Source: Paludibacteraceae bacterium
Lineage (GTDB): Bacteria > Bacteroidota > Bacteroidia > Bacteroidales > Paludibacteraceae
Length of the DNA stretch: 57,535 nt
Assembly (NCBI GenBank): GCA_017464475.1
Contig: JAFTZQ010000014.1
Coordinates: forward strand, 1 to 57,535
Reading direction: 5' to 3'
Part shown: one piece after another, positions 1-8,472 of the stretch
Position numbering within the stretch: the first letter of the stretch is position 1
Layout: each line of letters starts with the position of its first letter
Notes under the pieces: model-generated
Databases searched by the model: none
What the model was told of the DNA's origin: nothing
The model's input: only the letters and a program-made list of their open reading frames with translations
Position numbers and translations under genes: made by a program

Positions 1-83
1 GTGCCCAGAACAGGACTCGAACCTGCACACCTCGCGGCATGCGCACCTGAAACGCACGCGTCTACCAATTCCGCCATCTGGGC
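1..83 (-). tRNA. tRNA-Leu (anticodon CAG)
   Basis: Read on the minus strand, a class II tRNA folds with acceptor GCCCAGA pairing TCTGGGC, discriminator A at 2, a long variable arm and the TTCGAAC T-loop. The anticodon stem TGCGT/GCGCA closes a loop TTCAGGT, giving CAG (leucine). The window begins inside the 3' tail: only the first C of CCA is visible. It follows tRNA-Gly by 10 nt and both are probably one transcript. Confidence 0.95.
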
Positions 84-93
84 AAAAAAAAAG

Positions 94-166
<73 letters not shown>

Positions 167-220
167 ATTCTTTTAAATCTTTGTACCAAGTAAAAGATCG
201 TTACTTCTCAAAAGCGGGTG

Positions 221-251
221 CAAAAGTACTGCTTTTTTTTGAATTGACCAA
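221..251 (-). promoter_or_regulatory. Bacteroidetes promoter for the tRNA-Gly/tRNA-Leu unit
   Basis: On the minus strand a -33 TTG (249-251) is followed after 20 nt by TACTTTTG (221-228), matching the -7 consensus TAnnTTTG. Transcription would start near 214, about 50 nt before tRNA-Gly. Confidence 0.75.
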
Positions 252-300
252 ATTTTTGAGTAAAAAAATGCAAAAAAAATGCATTTTCTTGCGTTTTTAC

Positions 301-331
301 TTGAATATATGGGATTTTTATAGTAATTTTG
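301..331 (+). promoter_or_regulatory. Promoter of the DUF2147 / rdgB unit
   Basis: TTG at 301-303, 20-nt gap, then TAATTTTG at 324-331 (TAnnTTTG). The start codon at 351 is about 12 nt past the expected start site, so the leader is very short. Confidence 0.7.
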
Positions 332-350
332 CAGCCAAAAACGTGAAATT

Positions 351-782
351 ATGATAAAAAGAATACTATTAGGAATCATGGTTCTGCTATTGTGTATCAG
401 CAGCAGTGCGCAAGTGAGCGCCATCTTAGGCGATTGGAAGACCGTGGATGACAAGACCGGTGAACGGCGGTCGATCGTGACGATATACAAAGGGAGTGAC
501 GGGCTGTACTACGGCAAGATCAGTAAGATGCTGATGTATCAGGAGTTGGAGCTGAAATGCGAAGCCTGCAAAGACGAGGATCACAACGCGCCGATAGAAG
601 GGCTGGTGATCATTCGCGGGATGAAAGCAGAGGACGGTCAGTTGGTAGGCGGCAAAGTGCTGGATCCGGAGAGCGGTAAGTTCTACTACGGCAAGATTTA
701 CCTGAAGGACGGCAAGTTAGTGCTGCGCGGAAGTCTAGACAAACGCGGGTTCCTAGGACGAAACCAAACCTGGGTGAAGTGA
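351..782 (+). CDS. DUF2147 family exported protein
   Basis: A 143-residue protein with a signal peptide (residues 1-20, hydrophobic LLGIMVLLLCISSS followed by AQ) and the DUF2147 pattern: an opening ILGDWKTVDDKTGE, YGKI motifs in two places (YYGKISK and YYGKIYLKDGKL) and a tail GFLGRNQTWVK. Family members are small periplasmic or outer-membrane beta-barrel/lipocalin-like proteins of unknown function; the function here is unknown. A promoter lies just upstream and rdgB follows 42 nt after the stop, separated by a GGTGAAA micro-array that begins in the last two codons. Confidence 0.85.
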   Translation: MIKRILLGIMVLLLCISSSAQVSAILGDWKTVDDKTGERRSIVTIYKGSDGLYYGKISKMLMYQELELKCEACKDEDHNAPIEGLVIIRGMKAEDGQLVGGKVLDPESGKFYYGKIYLKDGKLVLRGSLDKRGFLGRNQTWVK

Positions 783-823
783 AAGGTGAAAGGTGAAAAG
801 TGAAAGAAGAAAGGTGAAAGAGG
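774..823 (+). repeat. Micro-array, GGTGAAA unit, between DUF2147 gene and rdgB
   Basis: About six imperfect 7-8 bp units (GTGAAAG / GTGAAAA / AAGAAAG). It covers the DUF2147 stop codon and fills the gap to the rdgB start. Confidence 0.8.
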
Positions 824-824
824 T

Positions 825-1490
825 ATGAGATTAGTATTTGCATCGAATAACGCGCATAAGTTAGCCGAAGTGCGTGCGATGATGCCTGCAGGAGTAGAAG
901 TGCTGAGTCTCAAAGAGATCGGATTCGAACAAGAGATAGACGAGACCGGCGCGACACTGGAAGAGAACAGCGCCATAAAGGCTCACGCCGTAGCGGCGTT
1001 TATAAGCAGTCAGCCATCAGAAGTCAGCCATCAGATAGATGGTGTGTTTGCGGACGATACGGGTCTGGAAATCGACGCGTTGGACGGTCGTCCGGGGGTA
1101 TATACCGCGAGGTGGTATAAACAGCATACAGACCGCTGCGCTGACAGAATTCAGACCGCTACGCTGACAGACGAAAGAGAGATCTTTGCGGCGAACAGGG
1201 CAAAGGCGTTACGGGAGTTGAAGGGGAAAGCAGACAGAGGATGCCAATTCCGGACCGTGATCAGTTTATTAAAGCCGTCAGCCATCAGCCATCAGATGTC
1301 AGAGATCCAAGTGGAGGGTGTTGTGCGAGGTCGGATAGCGGAAGAAGAATACGGGGAAGGCGGATTCGGTTACGACCCGATCTTCATTCCTGAGGGTTAC
1401 GACAAGACTTTCGGAGAGTTGCCGGCAGAGGTGAAGAACCATATTAGCCACCGCGCACGCGCTATCGAAGAATTAGTGAAGGTACTATAA
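825..1490 (+). CDS. rdgB: XTP/dITP diphosphatase (non-canonical purine NTP pyrophosphatase)
   Basis: Hydrolyses XTP, dITP and ITP to the monophosphate and pyrophosphate, keeping deaminated purines out of nucleic acids; cytosolic. The Ham1/RdgB signatures are clear: N-terminal VFASNNAHKLAEV, FADDTGLEIDALDGRPGVYTAR in the middle, and GFGYDPIFIPEGYDKTFGEL with the final NHISHRARA. At 221 residues it is longer than the usual 190-200. The excess comes from three short insertions near residues 61-71, 102-116 and 150-160, each encoded by a tandem micro-array (SSQPSEVSHQI, the DRCADRIQTATLTD stretch and KPSAISHQMSE). They fall between core motifs, so the enzyme is probably active. It is the second gene of the DUF2147 unit. 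Confidence 0.95.
   Translation: MRLVFASNNAHKLAEVRAMMPAGVEVLSLKEIGFEQEIDETGATLEENSAIKAHAVAAFISSQPSEVSHQIDGVFADDTGLEIDALDGRPGVYTARWYKQHTDRCADRIQTATLTDEREIFAANRAKALRELKGKADRGCQFRTVISLLKPSAISHQMSEIQVEGVVRGRIAEEEYGEGGFGYDPIFIPEGYDKTFGELPAEVKNHISHRARAIEELVKVL
1007..1036 (+). repeat. In-frame TCAGCCA micro-array in rdgB (first)
   Basis: CAGTCAGCCATCAG then AAGTCAGCCATCAG: units of about 7 bp, two 14-bp copies. Reads in frame as SSQPSEVSHQI. Confidence 0.8.
1129..1170 (+). repeat. In-frame direct repeat in rdgB (second)
   Basis: A 19-bp unit CAGACCGCTGCGCTGACAG at 1129-1147 recurs with one change at 1152-1170 (period 23). The motif ACCGCTxCGCT also appears at about 36047 in an intergenic mosaic. 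Confidence 0.85.
1273..1304 (+). repeat. In-frame TCAGCCA micro-array in rdgB (third)
   Basis: GCCGTCAGCCATCAGCCATC then AGATGTCAGAG, 7-bp units; reads as KPSAISHQMSE in RdgB. Confidence 0.8.
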
Positions 1491-1616
1491 AATGTACTAT
1501 TTTTAAGATTTTTCACATAGGCAATGCTTAGGTATTGACCACGAAACAACCACGGAACAACCCCGAAAAAAAGACCCCTTATTTTTAGGGTATAAAAATA
1601 TACTATTATTAAGATT
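1491..1616 (+). repeat. Intercistronic module copy A (rdgB-porZ gap)
   Basis: Two direct copies of ACTATTxTTAAGATT (1496-1510 and 1602-1616, period 106) flank a core with CCACGAAACAACCACGG and CCCCTTATTTTTAGGG. The module starts just after the rdgB stop and ends 4 nt before the porZ ATG. Copy B (51381-51509) has the same flanks but an inverted core. Confidence 0.75.
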
Positions 1617-1620
1617 AAGG

Positions 1621-4600
1621 ATGAAAGTTCTCAAACTCATAGTCGCAGGATGTTTACTGTCGGTTCTTCCGCTTCAGGCGGGCAAATGGACGACTCATTT
1701 TGCCTATAACAACGTGACGCAGATCGCGATGGCGGAGGACCGCGTGTATGCTATCTCGGACGGCAGCCTATACAGCGTGGAGAAACAAAGCGAGGTGCTC
1801 AAGGTGTATAACAACCAGTCGGGTCTGCACGGCACAGGGATCACATGTATCTATTACGACGAAGTTGGCAAACAACTGCTGATCGGCTACGGGACAGGAA
1901 AGATAGATATCTTAAAGAGGAATCGTACGCAGTATATCAGCGAGTTATACACGAAAGAAATGACTCAGCGCAAGACCATCAACAATATTACCATCTCAGG
2001 CAGAACGGCTTATTTATCGACCGCTTTTGGTATCCAAACGATGGATTTAAGGGAAAACAAGTTGGTGGACAGTTATTGGTTGCGACCGGGTGGCGAAGAG
2101 ACGGATGTAAAAGACGTGCGGCTGGTGGGCGATAGCATCTATGCCTTCACAGACGATAGTCTGTTTAGCGCAGCCAAGCGCGATAACATCGTGGATTATA
2201 CGGTTTGGAGACGCGAGGCACGCAGCAGCCGCATAGAGCCGGACAGCGAGAAAGGCACGCATTACCAAGACGCTAGCAATCACTGGTACGCCGGTCATGG
2301 AGAAGGTATTGTTCGGTTCACCGGCAGCGGGCGAAAGACCTATAAGCCGAACGGACCGATCATCAATAAGCCTTATTATCTCTCTACGGACGGAGGGGCA
2401 GTAACGGTATTAGCCGGCGGTCGATGGACCGAACAGGATGGCACTCCGGGGCATGTGATGCGGTATAAAGAAGGCACATGGCGTAATATAAAACGCGACT
2501 CGATCGCAGAGCAAACAGGGGTAGATATCGTGCGCGATTTCATGCATATAGCCGTTGACCCGAGCAACATAAACCATTATTTCATAACCAGTTACGGCAC
2601 AGGTCTCTATGAATTTCAAGGAGAACGGTGCATTGGTCACACGAGTGCAAACGGCGTGATCACATCGGCGGTAGCCAATAACCCTCAGATGTACACCCGG
2701 CTCGTTGGCGGCGCTTATGACAGCGCAGGGCGACTTTGGTTTTTGAACGCCGACAACTCCTCACCCGTTATTATCAAAGAAGGCGAGACGTACTATAGTC
2801 TGCCGATTGTTGCAGATAATCAGTCCATTAAGATTTCTATCCCGGGCGACCTGATCATAGACCGCCGCAACGAGCAGTTGAAATGGGTTACTTCCGCCTA
2901 CAAACCTTCCGGAATGATGCTATTGGACGACGGTGGCACTCCGACGGACGCGACGGATGACCGCGCTTATCTACGCCGCGAATGGACGAACCAGCACGGG
3001 CAGAATTTTGCGCCGGTGGATCTTTTTGCAATCATGCAAGACAGGATGGGTCGTCTATGGATAGCGACGGAACAAGGCGCTGCTTATATAGACGCGGAGA
3101 CGGATTTCTTTACCTCCGACGCGATCATTCAGCCGAACATAAGGGATCATAACGGCGAGAACCCCATTACGACGCTACGGATGAAAGCGCTGGCGCAGAC
3201 GCCGGACGGGCATATATGGATCGGTTCGGAGACGCTGGGTGTATATGAGCTGAACGAAGAGGCGACAGAGATATTGGGGCACTATACCACGGATAACTCG
3301 GCGATGAGCGCCAATGGTATTTTGTCGCTGGCGGCAGATCCGGAGGGACATGTATGGATCGGTACGGCAGAAGGATTAGTGGAATATAACCCGGAGGGGG
3401 AAGATGAAAGGTTGAAGGAGGAAGGTGAAAGGACGAAGGAAATAGAGGAAGGCAGTATGCAGCGATGGAGACTGCATCTGTCCTACTCCAACCCGACAGA
3501 GATAGCCGCAACAGGTCAAGGTATTTTTGCCGTAGCGAACGGTTCACTTTTCAGCGTGGACAAAGCGGACGATCAGATTATGTATTGGAACAAAGCAACG
3601 GGACTGAATGGTACAGGCGTGGTACATATCGCTTACGACGCCGTTGCAAGGCAGTTGATTATCGCTTATGAGAATGGTCAGATCGACCTGCTGAGCGACG
3701 GAGGAGAAGTGACTCAGATGGCAGATATATCCATGAAAGCAGGCTCTATCGATGTGACTATCAACGATATATGCGTTGGTACAAGATACAGTTATTTGGC
3801 TATGCCATTCGGTATCATCGCTATCCAGCCGCGCAGAGGCGAAGTGAGCGACACCTATTATATCGGTTCGCAAGCAGCGAACGTAGAGGTGGAGCAGCTG
3901 GTGGAAATGGGCGACACGCTCTATGCCTTCTCGTACGACCGGATATACAAAGCTTCGATGAGCGATAACTTGGTGGATTACAATTACTGGCAGACCGAAG
4001 CGATTCCGTTTGAGCAAGTACAAGAAGCCGCTGTTTATCGGGAACATATTTATGTATTGGCACACGACTCGCTCTATCGCCGCGAGGGACAGACGTGGAA
4101 ACAGATCGTGAATGAACCCGTTTCATGGATGCATGCCAGCGGAAGTCAAATGCTGGTCTATCAGCCCAATAAAGGCTTATTCAAACTCCAAGACGATGAT
4201 AGTTTAGTCGGTCTGACCGACCGCTATGTAGCCACAGATGCTGTTTATACCGAAGGCAAATATTGGTTAGCGGAAGAGGGCAAAGGGCTTGTTCGGCTAG
4301 GGAATTCAGGGGACGACCGGTTCCAACCGGAGGGTCCGATGAGCAATTTCGGATACCATCTGGACATCGCGCACGATCAGTTATATGTTGCTCCAGGAGG
4401 TCGCTGGTCGGAGCAGATGGGACGGCAGAGCAGCCTGAGTATCTACGATGGAAGTCAATGGCGAGGGATACCATGGCAGGACACATGGTACTACACGGGC
4501 CACGACATCCGCGATGCAGTACAGTACGCCGTGGACAACAATGATCCAAGCCATTTCTATGTAGCAACTTACGGCACCGGTGTATTTGAGTTTAAGAACT

Positions 4601-5670
4601 ACAAAGCGACGGCTCATTATGACCGCGCGAATAGTACGCTGCGCGCGGCAGAAGCCGGCGGAGACGACTATTACTATACCCGCACGGATGGCACGATGAT
4701 GGATGAACAGGGCTATTTATGGGTGATGAATGCCACCGAAGAAGGCAAGCCTGTACATGTGCGCACGCCGCAAGGTCAATGGATCGGTCTGAACCTGCGG
4801 AATAGCCTCCAGATAGAGACCCCTGCCGGTATATGGATGGATCGGCGCAAAGCGCAATGGAAATGGATGTTAAGTCAACGCGGCACTCCCAGTCTGATTC
4901 TGTTGGACGACGGAGGCACGCCTGCTATGAGCGGAGACGACCGGAGTATGGTGCGTAGCTCGTTTATGGACCAAAACGGCAATGTGCTCACGCCTGCTAA
5001 CTTCCGCTGCTTCGCGCAAGACCAGAACAACCGTATTTGGGTCGGAACGGACAAAGGGGTTATTATTATTCCGAAAGAGGTGGATTTCTTCACATCCAAT
5101 ACCTGCCGACGGATCATTATTCCGCGCAATGACGGCACGGGATTAGGCGACTATCTGCTGGGCGACGAGCAGATCAACTGTCTCGCTGTGGACGGCGGTA
5201 ACCGGATGTGGATCGGCACGGCTAACTCGGGTCTGTACCTGATAGAGGACGACACGATCACCGTGGCGCATTTCACGGAAAACAACTCCTTACTGCCGGC
5301 TAATAACGTCCAATCCATCGCTATCATGCCGAAGACAGGCGAAGTGTTTGTCGGAACGGACAGAGGTATCGCGTCTTACCGCAGCGACGCGAGCGAAGCG
5401 AAAGAAGACATGAGCGGCGCGTACGCATACCCGAACCCCGTGCGCCCCAACTACGGCGGTATGATCAGTATTACCGGACTGATGGAGAACACGACGGTTA
5501 ACATCGTGGACGCAGGCGGCAACTTAGTCTGCAAGACCAAGAGCCACGGCGGCACGGCGGTATGGGACGGCAAACTACCGGACGGTCGCAGAGCTACTCC
5601 GGGAGTCTATACCGCGCTTTGCAACGCCGCAGGCGGACATGCCATAGTGAAGATTATGGTAGTACGATAA
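1621..5670 (+). CDS. porZ: PorZ-like type IX secretion protein with a duplicated propeller module
   Basis: A 1349-residue exported protein (signal peptide 1-20). PorZ is a cell-surface component of the type IX secretion attachment complex; usual members are near 780 residues with two beta-propellers and a C-terminal sorting-like domain. Here the propeller module occurs twice: residues about 21-592 open with KWTTHFAYNNVTQIA and end in HVWIGTAEGLVEYNPEGED, and about 615-1265 open with RWRLHLSYSNPTEIA and end in EVFVGTDRGIASYRSD. WIGT/WVGT propeller motifs occur in both. Only the second copy carries the C-terminal domain (about 1266-1349, beginning AYAYPNPVRP). The joint (593-614, charged DERLKEEGERTKEIEEG) is encoded by a GAAGGTGAAAGG micro-array. 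No other T9SS gene is in the window. The assignment could be a paralogous propeller protein with a T9SS tail, but order and length of each half fit PorZ. Confidence 0.8.
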   Translation: MKVLKLIVAGCLLSVLPLQAGKWTTHFAYNNVTQIAMAEDRVYAISDGSLYSVEKQSEVLKVYNNQSGLHGTGITCIYYDEVGKQLLIGYGTGKIDILKRNRTQYISELYTKEMTQRKTINNITISGRTAYLSTAFGIQTMDLRENKLVDSYWLRPGGEETDVKDVRLVGDSIYAFTDDSLFSAAKRDNIVDYTVWRREARSSRIEPDSEKGTHYQDASNHWYAGHGEGIVRFTGSGRKTYKPNGPIINKPYYLSTDGGAVTVLAGGRWTEQDGTPGHVMRYKEGTWRNIKRDSIAEQTGVDIVRDFMHIAVDPSNINHYFITSYGTGLYEFQGERCIGHTSANGVITSAVANNPQMYTRLVGGAYDSAGRLWFLNADNSSPVIIKEGETYYSLPIVADNQSIKISIPGDLIIDRRNEQLKWVTSAYKPSGMMLLDDGGTPTDATDDRAYLRREWTNQHGQNFAPVDLFAIMQDRMGRLWIATEQGAAYIDAETDFFTSDAIIQPNIRDHNGENPITTLRMKALAQTPDGHIWIGSETLGVYELNEEATEILGHYTTDNSAMSANGILSLAADPEGHVWIGTAEGLVEYNPEGEDERLKEEGERTKEIEEGSMQRWRLHLSYSNPTEIAATGQGIFAVANGSLFSVDKADDQIMYWNKATGLNGTGVVHIAYDAVARQLIIAYENGQIDLLSDGGEVTQMADISMKAGSIDVTINDICVGTRYSYLAMPFGIIAIQPRRGEVSDTYYIGSQAANVEVEQLVEMGDTLYAFSYDRIYKASMSDNLVDYNYWQTEAIPFEQVQEAAVYREHIYVLAHDSLYRREGQTWKQIVNEPVSWMHASGSQMLVYQPNKGLFKLQDDDSLVGLTDRYVATDAVYTEGKYWLAEEGKGLVRLGNSGDDRFQPEGPMSNFGYHLDIAHDQLYVAPGGRWSEQMGRQSSLSIYDGSQWRGIPWQDTWYYTGHDIRDAVQYAVDNNDPSHFYVATYGTGVFEFKNYKATAHYDRANSTLRAAEAGGDDYYYTRTDGTMMDEQGYLWVMNATEEGKPVHVRTPQGQWIGLNLRNSLQIETPAGIWMDRRKAQWKWMLSQRGTPSLILLDDGGTPAMSGDDRSMVRSSFMDQNGNVLTPANFRCFAQDQNNRIWVGTDKGVIIIPKEVDFFTSNTCRRIIIPRNDGTGLGDYLLGDEQINCLAVDGGNRMWIGTANSGLYLIEDDTITVAHFTENNSLLPANNVQSIAIMPKTGEVFVGTDRGIASYRSDASEAKEDMSGAYAYPNPVRPNYGGMISITGLMENTTVNIVDAGGNLVCKTKSHGGTAVWDGKLPDGRRATPGVYTALCNAAGGHAIVKIMVVR
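3401..3440 (+). repeat. In-frame GGTGAAA-type micro-array at the PorZ duplication joint
   Basis: Units such as GATGAAAGGTTGAAGGAG and GAAGGTGAAAGGACGAAGGA encode the charged linker exactly between the two PorZ copies. Same unit family as the 774-823 array. Confidence 0.75.
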
Positions 5671-5671
5671 T

Positions 5672-5699
5672 AAAAAAGCAGGCAATCGCCTGCTTTTTT
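5672..5699. terminator. Bidirectional terminator between porZ and folE
   Basis: Stem AGCAGGC (5677-5683) / GCCTGCT (5688-5694), loop AATC, with A-run on the left and T-run on the right. It closes the rightward porZ unit and the leftward gyrB-folE operon. Confidence 0.9.
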
Positions 5700-6282
5700 A
5701 TTCTTTGATCAGTTTGAGGAACTCATCCCTCGTCTCTTGGCGGTTGAAAGCGCCGGTGAAATCAGAGGTAACGGTCATGGCGTGCTGCTTCTGGACACCG
5801 CGCATCTGCATGCAGAGGTGCTCCGCCTCAATGACCACCATCACTCCGAGCGGATTGAGGGTGTTCTGGATACAGTCTTTGATCTGGGTCGTAAGCCGCT
5901 CCTGCACCTGAAGCCGACGGGCATAGACATCGACAACACGGGCGATCTTACTAAGCCCGGTGATACGTCCGTTCGGAATATACGCTACATGTACCTTGCC
6001 AAAGAAAGGCAGCATGTGATGCTCGCAGAGCGAATAGAAATCGATATCTTTGACCACCACCATCTGGCGATAGTCTTCCTCAAAGAGGGCGGCACGGAGG
6101 ATCGCCTCCGGATCTTCGTTGTAACCTTTGCAAAGGAACTGCAGCGCTTTTCCCACGCGTTGCGGAGTCTTCACCAGCCCCTCGCGGGCAGGATCTTCTC
6201 CGATCTGCTCCAAGGTCGTCTTCACCGCCTCAGCGATCGCCACGGTGACCTCTTCTCTCTCATGAAATGCCTGCAAATCCAT
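5698..6282 (-). CDS. folE: GTP cyclohydrolase I
   Basis: Converts GTP to 7,8-dihydroneopterin triphosphate, first step of folate/pterin synthesis; cytosolic decamer. The 194-residue protein has the zinc ligands in CEHHMLPF and C in HLCMQMRGV, and the [19 protein letters not shown] core. The ATG at 6280-6282 overlaps the TGA of the SPOR gene (TGATG), which favours it over an in-frame GTG one codon earlier. Last gene of the leftward gyrB operon, stopping at the terminator 5672-5699. Confidence 0.95.
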   Translation of the reverse strand: MDLQAFHEREEVTVAIAEAVKTTLEQIGEDPAREGLVKTPQRVGKALQFLCKGYNEDPEAILRAALFEEDYRQMVVVKDIDFYSLCEHHMLPFFGKVHVAYIPNGRITGLSKIARVVDVYARRLQVQERLTTQIKDCIQNTLNPLGVMVVIEAEHLCMQMRGVQKQHAMTVTSDFTGAFNRQETRDEFLKLIKE

Positions 6283-6671
6283 CACTGTAACACTTGAATT
6301 TTATCGCGCACAATATAGGTATCTCCCATCAGATCGGGGTATTGCTGCACGAATAGTTTCTTATACTCTTTGGCTTCCTCGTAGTTACGGAAATCGCCCA
6401 GACGGACCTTCCAGAACGGCGTGAGGTACTGCACGTAAATCGTCTGGTTGATCTTATCTTTCAGTTGAGATTCAAGCTCCAGGGCTTCACTTTTCGCGGT
6501 CTGCTGGCTATTGGAAGAATAGATCTGCACACGGTAGCCGTCTATCTCCACCAGTTCTCTCTTGCCGTTGACGGCTTCGTCCAACAGCACACTCATCGCG
6601 CTGTCCTGCACGATCTGCACACCGGGCATGGTGTCCAAGATCGATAATAATATAATTAAGATTAATTTCAT
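6282..6671 (-). CDS. SPOR-domain exported protein
   Basis: A 129-residue protein with an N-terminal hydrophobic segment ([10 protein letters not shown]) and a C-terminal SPOR-like domain (about 46-125): [17 protein letters not shown], then [25 protein letters not shown] domains bind denuded peptidoglycan, so a cell-envelope role is inferred. It lies between the TGS-uridine kinase and folE and overlaps the folE start by 1 nt. Confidence 0.8.
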   Translation of the reverse strand: MKLILIILLSILDTMPGVQIVQDSAMSVLLDEAVNGKRELVEIDGYRVQIYSSNSQQTAKSEALELESQLKDKINQTIYVQYLTPFWKVRLGDFRNYEEAKEYKKLFVQQYPDLMGDTYIVRDKIQVLQ

Positions 6672-6700
6672 TAATCTATTTGAGATTTGAAATTTGATAT
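6669..6700 (-). repeat. Micro-array, ATTTGA unit, between uridine kinase-like gene and SPOR gene
   Basis: ATTTGAGATTTGAAATTTG then ATATTTG: units of 7-8 bp filling a 51-nt gap inside the operon. Confidence 0.7.
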
Positions 6701-6722
6701 TTGTATTGCAATTTTCGTGCCA

Positions 6723-8414
6723 TTAATAGCGGAAGGACGAGCCGCCGACGAACTCGCGGAGGAAGGATGTGGGCGGGATCTCTTTCTCGGGAATGGGCAC
6801 GAAATACTGGAGGAACTTCAGCAACCGGTGCGCCTCGCTGTATTCTTCGCAGAACTTCGGCACCTCCGACAGGATCGGTTCGGCATGGCGTTTGAGCACG
6901 GCGAACTCGAAGATCAGCGCGGAGTTGAACATTACATCCGCCTCCTCTTGGAAAGGATAGACCCACTTCATCTCGCCCCGGATCACGGACGGGCAACGCG
7001 CGATCGTCTCTTTGGCGGAGAAACCGCGGTACTTATAGTCGCGCACCACGCGGCGAAGCAGACGGATGTCGGTCGTCGGGATCCAGTTATGGTTATCGAT
7101 ATTGATAGTCGTCAGCGTGGAGACATAGATCTTATACGTCAGGTCGCGGTCCACATCCGGCAGAATGCACGGATTGAGGGCATGAAGTCCCTCGATCACC
7201 AGCACCGAGTCCTTCTGCAGTTTCAGTTTCTTGCCGCGGAAGACGCGTTCACCGATCGTAAAATCATACGTCGGCAGATTCACCTCTTTGCCGTCCAGCA
7301 AGTCGTGTATCTGCTCACGGAAGAACGGCAGATCCACCGCATTCACGTTCTCGAAATCGAGTTCTCCGTTCTCATCTTTCGGCGTGTCCACACGGTTGAC
7401 AAAATAGTCGTCCATGGAGAGCACTTCCGGACGGATTCCGTCCACCAGCAACTGGATCTGCAGACGTTTGGAGAACGTGGTCTTACCGGAAGACGAAGCA
7501 CCGGAGATAAACACCACTTTGGGGCGTTTCTCCGCGATCGCGTCTGCTATCTGGGCGATCTTCTTCTCGTGCAGCGCCTCGGCGAGTTTGATCAGACCGA
7601 AGGATTTATTCTGCTTGCAAGCCACGTTGAAATCGCTTACATTATTGATTCGCAGCAACTTATTCCATCGGTTGTACTCTTGGAAGATCGTGAACATCTT
7701 ATCCTGCGCCACGGACTCTTCGAGGATCGTCGGGTTGGAGCGGTTGGGGATCCGCAGCAGCAGCCCGTCCTTGAACGGCTCGAGGTCGAACACATTGATG
7801 TACCCGGAAGAAGGCAGCAGCACGTTCGTATAATAGTCGATATAATCCCCCATGCTGAAATAGCGGCAGTACGGATTGCCGAGGGTCTCAAAGATCGACG
7901 ACTCGTTCTTGTACCGCTCGGCGAACATGTTCATTACCTCTTTGGTCTGTTTCTCCTCCTCCTGGATCGGTCTGTTTTCACGGATGATCAGTTGCATCCG
8001 CTCTTTGATCGCCTGCACCATCTCGGGCGTCACCACCGGCGGCTCTTTCTCCTCCAGCCGCGATTCCTTGCTTTGGTGCCACTGCAGCGTGCAGTAATAA
8101 CCCTTGCTAATCGGGTGCTCCACACGCAGGTCCATCTCCGGAAACAACTCATTCACTGCGCAAGCAAACACCATGTTCAGCGTCCGCACGTATGCACGCA
8201 TTCCTGAGGGCGAGCTGGCATCGAGAAACTCTATGTCTTTGGGTTTATAGAGCAGAAAATCCAAGTTCTCCACCTTGTAGTTCACATGTGCCGCAATGAT
8301 CGGGTATTTCAACTGAATGCCGATCCGGTCCTTCAGCTCAATGAGCGAAATGCCGCGCGGGATTTTGTGATAGGAATGGGTGTTTTTGCAGTAAATAGTA
8401 ATTGTTTCTTCCAT
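6723..8414 (-). CDS. TGS-domain uridine kinase-like nucleoside kinase
   Basis: A 563-residue fusion common in Bacteroidetes. Residues 1-65 form a TGS-like domain (TITIYCKNTHSYHKIPRG), followed by a threonyl-tRNA-synthetase-like second domain with LRVEHPISKGYYC, then from about 285 a P-loop kinase of the uridine kinase/phosphoribulokinase family: VVFISGASSSGKTTFSKRL (Walker A), LSMDDYF, and VIEGLHALNP. Expected reaction: phosphorylation of a nucleoside, probably uridine or cytidine; the role of the synthetase-like half is unknown. A separate canonical udk is at 50769, so this is not the only uridine kinase. It is in the gyrB operon between kdsA and the SPOR gene. Confidence 0.85.
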   Translation of the reverse strand: MEETITIYCKNTHSYHKIPRGISLIELKDRIGIQLKYPIIAAHVNYKVENLDFLLYKPKDIEFLDASSPSGMRAYVRTLNMVFACAVNELFPEMDLRVEHPISKGYYCTLQWHQSKESRLEEKEPPVVTPEMVQAIKERMQLIIRENRPIQEEEKQTKEVMNMFAERYKNESSIFETLGNPYCRYFSMGDYIDYYTNVLLPSSGYINVFDLEPFKDGLLLRIPNRSNPTILEESVAQDKMFTIFQEYNRWNKLLRINNVSDFNVACKQNKSFGLIKLAEALHEKKIAQIADAIAEKRPKVVFISGASSSGKTTFSKRLQIQLLVDGIRPEVLSMDDYFVNRVDTPKDENGELDFENVNAVDLPFFREQIHDLLDGKEVNLPTYDFTIGERVFRGKKLKLQKDSVLVIEGLHALNPCILPDVDRDLTYKIYVSTLTTINIDNHNWIPTTDIRLLRRVVRDYKYRGFSAKETIARCPSVIRGEMKWVYPFQEEADVMFNSALIFEFAVLKRHAEPILSEVPKFCEEYSEAHRLLKFLQYFVPIPEKEIPPTSFLREFVGGSSFRY

Positions 8415-8418
8415 ATAA

Positions 8419-8472
8419 ATAGTTTTTTCTAGTTTTATCTAGTTATTCTAGTTTATCTAGTTTTATTAGTTC
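8419..8472 (-). repeat. Micro-array, CTAGTTTTA unit, at the kdsA 3' end
   Basis: About six 9-bp units (CTAGTTTTA, CTAGTTATT, CTAGTTTAT, CTAGTTTTA, TTAGTTCGT). It fills the gap between the kinase and kdsA and encodes the last residues of KdsA (ELIKLDKLE). Confidence 0.8.

Noticed and set aside
6687-8207. Long plus-strand frame of 506 codons
   Set aside because: Antisense to the TGS-uridine kinase, with His/Gln/Arg-rich composition typical of a shadow frame.
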